This document shows, in pieces, positions 59,503 through 64,000 of a stretch of 64,000 nt of DNA (the stretch's first letter is position 1; every line of letters begins with the position of its first letter). This DNA is from Nemophila menziesii. Lineage: Eukaryota > Streptophyta > Magnoliopsida > Boraginales > Hydrophyllaceae. Location of the stretch: the NCBI GenBank assembly GCA_029959085.1, contig JARWIR010000022.1, positions 186,001 through 250,000 on the forward strand. The letters are read 5' to 3'. The notes below the pieces were generated by a model, which saw nothing but the letters and a program-made list of their open reading frames with translations, did no database searches and was not told the DNA's origin. A program made the position numbers and the translations under genes.

Positions 59503-60919
59503 TTCGTTGTCTCTCATCTCCATTTTTCTGTTTTTAGGTAAAAATTAAATTTTTTGAAGGTTTAGATGTATGTAGAGTGTGTTTAATAGCTTATAAGCAT
59601 AAACTCAGTAAGTTAATGATAGTAAGTAATATGTTTATGAGCTATTTTGTATGCTTTGAGTATTTGCAGGAAAACACACGTTGATAGTAAAGAAAAGATT
59701 AGTAAGCAATGCGATAGAAAGTATGTTCGATCTCAGGGAACCTTGAGGAGTGTGTAGGCCGTGAGATCCAAGCTAGTTGACAAACCATTTGATGAAAGTG
59801 CTAAAGGTAAGAAAATAACGAAATTGCATAGTGTAGAAAGTGATTAAGGCGGTTCTTTCATATTGAAGCCCTTGAAGCCTTTTTATACCTTCTCACCTTG
59901 TGATTTTTTGATTTTATATGCTATATCCTTCTCAGCCCCTTCTAGCCTTTCTAAAGCCTTTTTATTTAAACACATTATAAGCCATATCCCTTTAGATTAT
60001 AGGACTTTTCCATATGACCCGCACTCGAATCGCGATGCATAGACAGTTGTTTTAGAGCTTGAGTTTGGGGTGGTGGGTCCACCATTATGGGAATTGCTAT
60101 TGGGATGGGATTTTTTGAGCATATTTATTGTGCTTTGTGCTTTATATTGATAATGTTTCACAGATTTGTATTGTAACCCTTTGCCGGGGTAATAGTGAAT
60201 GAAAAAGAAGCTACGAGCTAATTTTGCCAACAAGGGCATTAAAAGAAAAATATATATATGAGAAAATTAGCGTGATATCTCAACATTAAAAGGGATTCAT
60301 AGCTAAATAAATTGAAGTGAAAATAAGAAGAAATATATATATTCGGACCGGCAAAGTGGAATTTTTATGTGAACATCTTATGCTTTAATTGGGTTAGTGG
60401 GGATGCTAAATTGTGCATCAAAGAGATCATTGGGTTGAGTGAGAAACGTTTTATGAGAGTAACTCAAGCTCTAGGGCGATTCGTTGATGGCTAGTGAGGA
60501 GAGAGCCAAAAGCTCACTCTAAATTATCCAAATATACTATCATACCGTCCCTAAGCCTAAAGTACAACCTTAAAGACCTTTTGATTCTTTGCTATGTAAT
60601 TGAGAAGTGATTGAGCCAATAGAGAGTAGTTAAATGGATCTTTGGACACTAGTGAAGTTCGATGAACAATTTATAGCTTTCTTGGTGAACTGAGTAAAGT
60701 CCCAATCCTTCTTACATTGCGAAACTAATCTGATCTTGAATTCAAACCGTGTTGACTGTGGATATGAGAAGTATACAGGTATGTAGTTTTTAAATATTAT
60801 TACATGAAATTTTCTGAGTAGTTGCATTAAGTTTATTCTCCATATTCTTCTATCTTCTGTCTTCTGTGCTTAATTGACCTAGGTGTGTATTTAGAGACTT
60901 CCCTTTGTTTTTATCTTTA

Positions 60920-60955
60920 TTGTATCGGGACGATACAACTTTGAGTTGGGGGTCT
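60920..60955 (+). other. Hairpin and polypurine tract before the 3' LTR
   Basis: Perfect hairpin TTGTATCG / GGA / CGATACAA (60920-60938), followed by GAGTTGGGGGTCT (60943-60955), which touches the 3' LTR. The purine run is the expected primer for plus-strand synthesis. Confidence 0.8.
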
Positions 60956-62441
60956 TGATGTCTCCTCATTTGTGATAGATTTATATTAGGATGAGACATC
61001 ATTTTTAGTGATTTAGAAGTCATTAGAGTCGATTTTCTTGAGAAATATTGCACTTTCTTATTTTGAGTCTTGATTTAGTAAAATAATATTTTTAGAGCAT
61101 ATTGGGTTTAATTATTTATTTAGTGTGAATCTTTAAAGATAATTATGGAGATTAATTAGATTCCAAGTCAAAGACTACAAGATATGGAAAGAGATAGACA
61201 TGGTAATTGGAGATAAGGAAATAAAAGCTAAAAATATGGAAAAAGAAAAGCTGCCTTAATCCTGAATTTCTGCACCTACGACCACAAATCAGCTTATATC
61301 TCAAAAAAGGTGTGGAATTTGGAGAAACGGTCAAGAGCAAAGTTGAAGAGCTTTCCGAGACGATCAATTTGGTATATTCATACGCGTCAAACGGATGAAT
61401 ATTGAAGCTGTTAGAGCCAAAAGAAGATCGGACCTGATTTCATGTTTTTAGGGTTACGAATTTGAGTTGGGCTTGGAGTCCACCACTTACTTCTCCTTCA
61501 AGAAAACGAATTAGGGCTTCCAAGACACCTATAAATACACCCTTATACCATTGTAAACATGTCCTTGCTCAGTTCTAAACATTAGCTTAAATTATAAACA
61601 ATAGCTTAGTCCTTTACATTAATATTCATCCTTAGAATCAAGCTATTCATTCAAGAAGCAAGCTGACCTATAGAGGAAGACAAGAAGAAGAAGATTGGAG
61701 ACTGACAAACTCCTCTTCTACATCTCACCATCTCTATATTTAGAGTAATTAGCTATAGATCTATGCTACACCATCTTTCTAAGCTATTATTCTGTAAGTT
61801 TTACTTTTAATTGTTGGATTATTATTTTGTCTACATTCATAAATACTATTTGTTATTTTAATTGATTGAGCTTGGCGTATATTGTTATTATGTGTTTTGA
61901 CTTATTGTTACACCTTAGATTTGGCCAATCTTAGGATTATTCTTAGTTATTGACAACACCACATAATCGTCTAGTTTTGATCCCTTGCCTAACTAGATAG
62001 CCATCAAGGTTTGATTTAATCACCAATCATTACTTAGGAATCCCTAGTAGTGGAGAGGTTGCTCCTAAGCCTAGAAGGCTAGGTAGAATTTAGAATCCTG
62101 GTTAATATATAATGCTTAATCTGTGACAGGTTAGAATAACGATTTAGTAATAGACTCATATTAGTAATCCTAATCTATTAGACTTACATTCATATTTGTT
62201 TATTTCATATCAGATATTTATTTCTAGTTTTATATTTTATTCTAAAACATATAAATTCATCTACGCTTGTTAAATATAAGTAGATCTAACGGATACAATC
62301 CCTGCGAACGAACTTGACTTATCATTAAAACTTGCAAACGATCTGTGATACTTGCAGTGAGTTCCGTGGTTCTCAAGGGTGTGTGACTCTTTATTATTAC
62401 CTTTATTTATCTATTATTTCATCACACCTTTGCCCCCACCA
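60956..62441 (+). repeat. 3' LTR
   Basis: 1486 bp, exactly 6952 bp from the 5' copy along its whole length, so no indel separates the two. Confidence 0.95.
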
Positions 62442-62446
62442 ATATA
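62442..62446. repeat. Target site duplication, right
   Basis: ATATA immediately after the 3' LTR, matching the left copy. Five bp is usual for Ty3/gypsy elements. Confidence 0.93.
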
Positions 62447-62730
62447 CCTATTATAAGTCATCCTTATTAAGAATTTAAGTTAGCAATGAATGTCGTAATT
62501 GGCATTAGATTCACTGTATGCAAGTTTTTAATTTAAAATATAATTAATATTATATAATTTATTCTAGTAAAATATAAAAGAATTGTTATAATTATCTAAT
62601 AAGATAAATGTTGACAAAATACATTATCAAAACAAAAAAATAGAAATGAAATCAAAATGTACTATTTAGGTTTTTCTAATTTCTAAATTAATTACATTTA
62701 TGTACCACATAATCTTGGGTTTAGTCTTTC

Positions 62731-62820
62731 ATCTAATATTGGATGGTCCAATATATAAATACTGATAATTGGGCCATGCGTCATAATATAAATGGAATAT
62801 TTGTCCATCCAATATTTGAT
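62731..62820. repeat. 90-bp inverted repeat, U17
   Basis: Complete hairpin right of the retrotransposon, with ATCTAATATTGG in the 5' arm. Confidence 0.8.
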
Positions 62821-64000
62821 TGAAGATTTTTCTCATTATCAGGACCACATTCATTATTTACCTTTAATCATGTCAGTTTCAAATAGAACTCTAACCTAGC
62901 CGTCTTTAAGTATACACATAACATACTAGCACCATTACCTATTATTTGTATTCGTTCTCTTATCTCTCTCAATCTTCTTCTCTCTAATCTGGTTTTTCGT
63001 ATCAAATCTTTTTTGTTCACTATCACTTAATTTCTCTTTCATTCTTGTGTACTATTGTTGTTCTCCACTTCCCAACATTACAACCTATTTTTAAACTAAG
63101 TGTAACTTTTATTTCAGATCTTGGATATTACATTTCAAAAAATAAAAACAAGGTACTTTTTATTAAAAAATTTAACTGTTTGATCAATTGAACAAAAAAA
63201 GAGGACGAAAATTAGATTTGTTTAGGAAACATTACTTTTTGCATCTTTATATTTGTGAATATTAGTTATACATTGTTAGATTATATATATCTATATATTT
63301 GTATTCATAAAATTGCTAAATACTTATTCAAATTTTTAACTGTAAATAAGTTAGATTTTATTATTGTAACAAATATTTTGGAAATCCTAATTTTGTACCT
63401 TTACAAGTTTATAGTGTTAAATAAATTTTTTCATTATTGTAGATAAACTCTTGGTGGGGCTTTGGAGATTATATCTCTGGTAAGTCCATTAAAAATTGTT
63501 TAATAGTAATCATGTCTAGTGAATTAAATATTTTAAAATCCAGGATTGTTTTTTCGAATTTACTGTATACTTTAAAATGTCATGTTTGTCCACTTAACTT
63601 TAGTTTAGCTGGGATTTTGCATTCTAGCATTGAGATAAAAAAACTTTAGTTTTATTATATCATAAATATTTTTATATGTATCTTTATAAGTAAAGTCTAA
63701 TTATATGGGCTGGTTTTACCCAACTCTTGGATAAGGTAAATCAAGAATAATATATCAGTTCCAGAAGTTGCTGGCGTAACCCTAGATAGAGTAAAAAAAT
63801 GTTTACCCTTGGATTAATTTGGGTTAACCGTTGGATACCTTCAATTACATTCGATTTCCTTAGTTTATCTTTGGATTATACCTATTGATCAACATCGGCC
63901 AAATTTTTTTTCCATATCATATAGCAAAAAAATTACTTAGAATCTAGAAAAGATGAAGTCATCATTCTTCTAATTCATCAATATTATCTATTATAAACGA

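Larger units (their letters stand above)
57842..60919 (+). other. Non-coding 3' interior of the retrotransposon
   Basis: About 3.1 kb without a convincing reading frame; the short open stretches (the longest 151 codons, minus strand, 58101-58556) show no family resemblance. It contains a 20-bp-period direct repeat at 58097-58134, a GC-rich island (58180-58450), and three polypurine-like GAGTTGGGGGT sites (58864, 59485, 60943). The stretch near 60470-60560 (CTCTAGGGCGATTCGTTG and following) resembles the 3' untranslated part of Athila/Tat relatives. Confidence 0.6.
54004..62441 (+). mobile_element. Non-autonomous Athila/Tat-group LTR retrotransposon
   Basis: An 8438-bp insertion in unit U17, flanked by the 5-bp duplication ATATA. 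LTRs are 54004-55489 and 60956-62441, both starting TGATGTCTCC and ending CCCCCACCA. The interior holds a tRNA-Asp primer site, gag, an aspartic protease-like domain, an integrase C-terminal remnant and about 3.1 kb of non-coding DNA before the polypurine tract. Group assignment rests on the primer site, on the protease region (GSFNLPIKIG, CDLxAS, LGRPFLAT), which is arranged as in Athila/Tat elements, and on the hairpin before the polypurine tract. No reverse transcriptase, RNase H or integrase core is present, so it can only have moved with enzymes from a relative. Confidence 0.95.
62442..64000 (+). repeat. Array unit U17, right part
   Basis: Continuation of U17 beyond the retrotransposon, cut by the window edge. 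It has the complete hairpin (62731-62820) and no inverted insert, so it does not follow the U9 pattern that its left part does. About 0.1 kb is missing near 63160, between GGTACTTTT and TTTAACTG. Confidence 0.9.

Overview
This is plant nuclear DNA, most likely from a eudicot. It is AT-rich and gene-poor. It carries a Ty3/gypsy LTR retrotransposon of the Athila/Tat group, whose primer-binding site matches the 3' end of plant tRNA-Asp, and its promoter-like pieces have a TATA box and a pyrimidine patch as plant core promoters do. The sequence alone does not identify the species. I see no intact host protein gene, no rRNA or tRNA gene, and nothing prokaryotic.

Positions 1-54003 and 62442-64000 are one head-to-tail array of a complex repeat. 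Full units are about 3.25-3.31 kb and deleted variants about 2.8-2.9 kb. I number them U0 (cut by the left edge) to U17 (split by the retrotransposon and cut by the right edge). The phase is arbitrary: each unit starts at a conserved CTTGTTTATTTTT motif. Reading along the + strand, a typical unit holds: (i) about 0.65 kb that on the minus strand looks like a broken, Asn-rich C-terminal exon of a transcription-factor-like gene; (ii) an AT-rich spacer; (iii) a 90-bp inverted repeat beside a TATA-like motif; (iv) a pyrimidine-rich leader; (v) two exon-like pieces of 36-37 nt with good splice signals; (vi) a long AT-rich region; (vii) a three-step GGACTGAAATGCAAAG-like minisatellite; (viii) a stretch containing a C-run and an AACCG motif.

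The units fall into subtypes, and their order repeats at larger scale. U1-U3 recur as U4-U6 (offset about 9.4 kb), U5-U7 (first half) as U11-U13 (about 19.3 kb), and U8-U9 as U16-U17 (about 25.4 kb). Single-unit duplications (U9/U10 and U12/U13) and chimeric units point to repeated unequal crossing-over. Four units (U1, U4, U9, U10) share an inverted 26-bp copy of the hairpin loop placed about 0.46-0.5 kb downstream of the hairpin site.

Positions 54004-62441 are a young LTR retrotransposon of 8438 bp. It has 1486-bp LTRs that differ at one position I could find, a 5-bp ATATA target duplication, a tRNA-Asp primer site, a gag-protease reading frame and a remnant of the integrase C-terminus. Reverse transcriptase, RNase H and the integrase core are missing. 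Gag is broken by a stop and a frameshift, and the protease DLGAS motif reads DLWAS. It must therefore have been mobilised by enzymes from another element. Its 3' part holds about 3 kb of non-coding sequence, with a GC-rich island and two hairpin plus polypurine modules.
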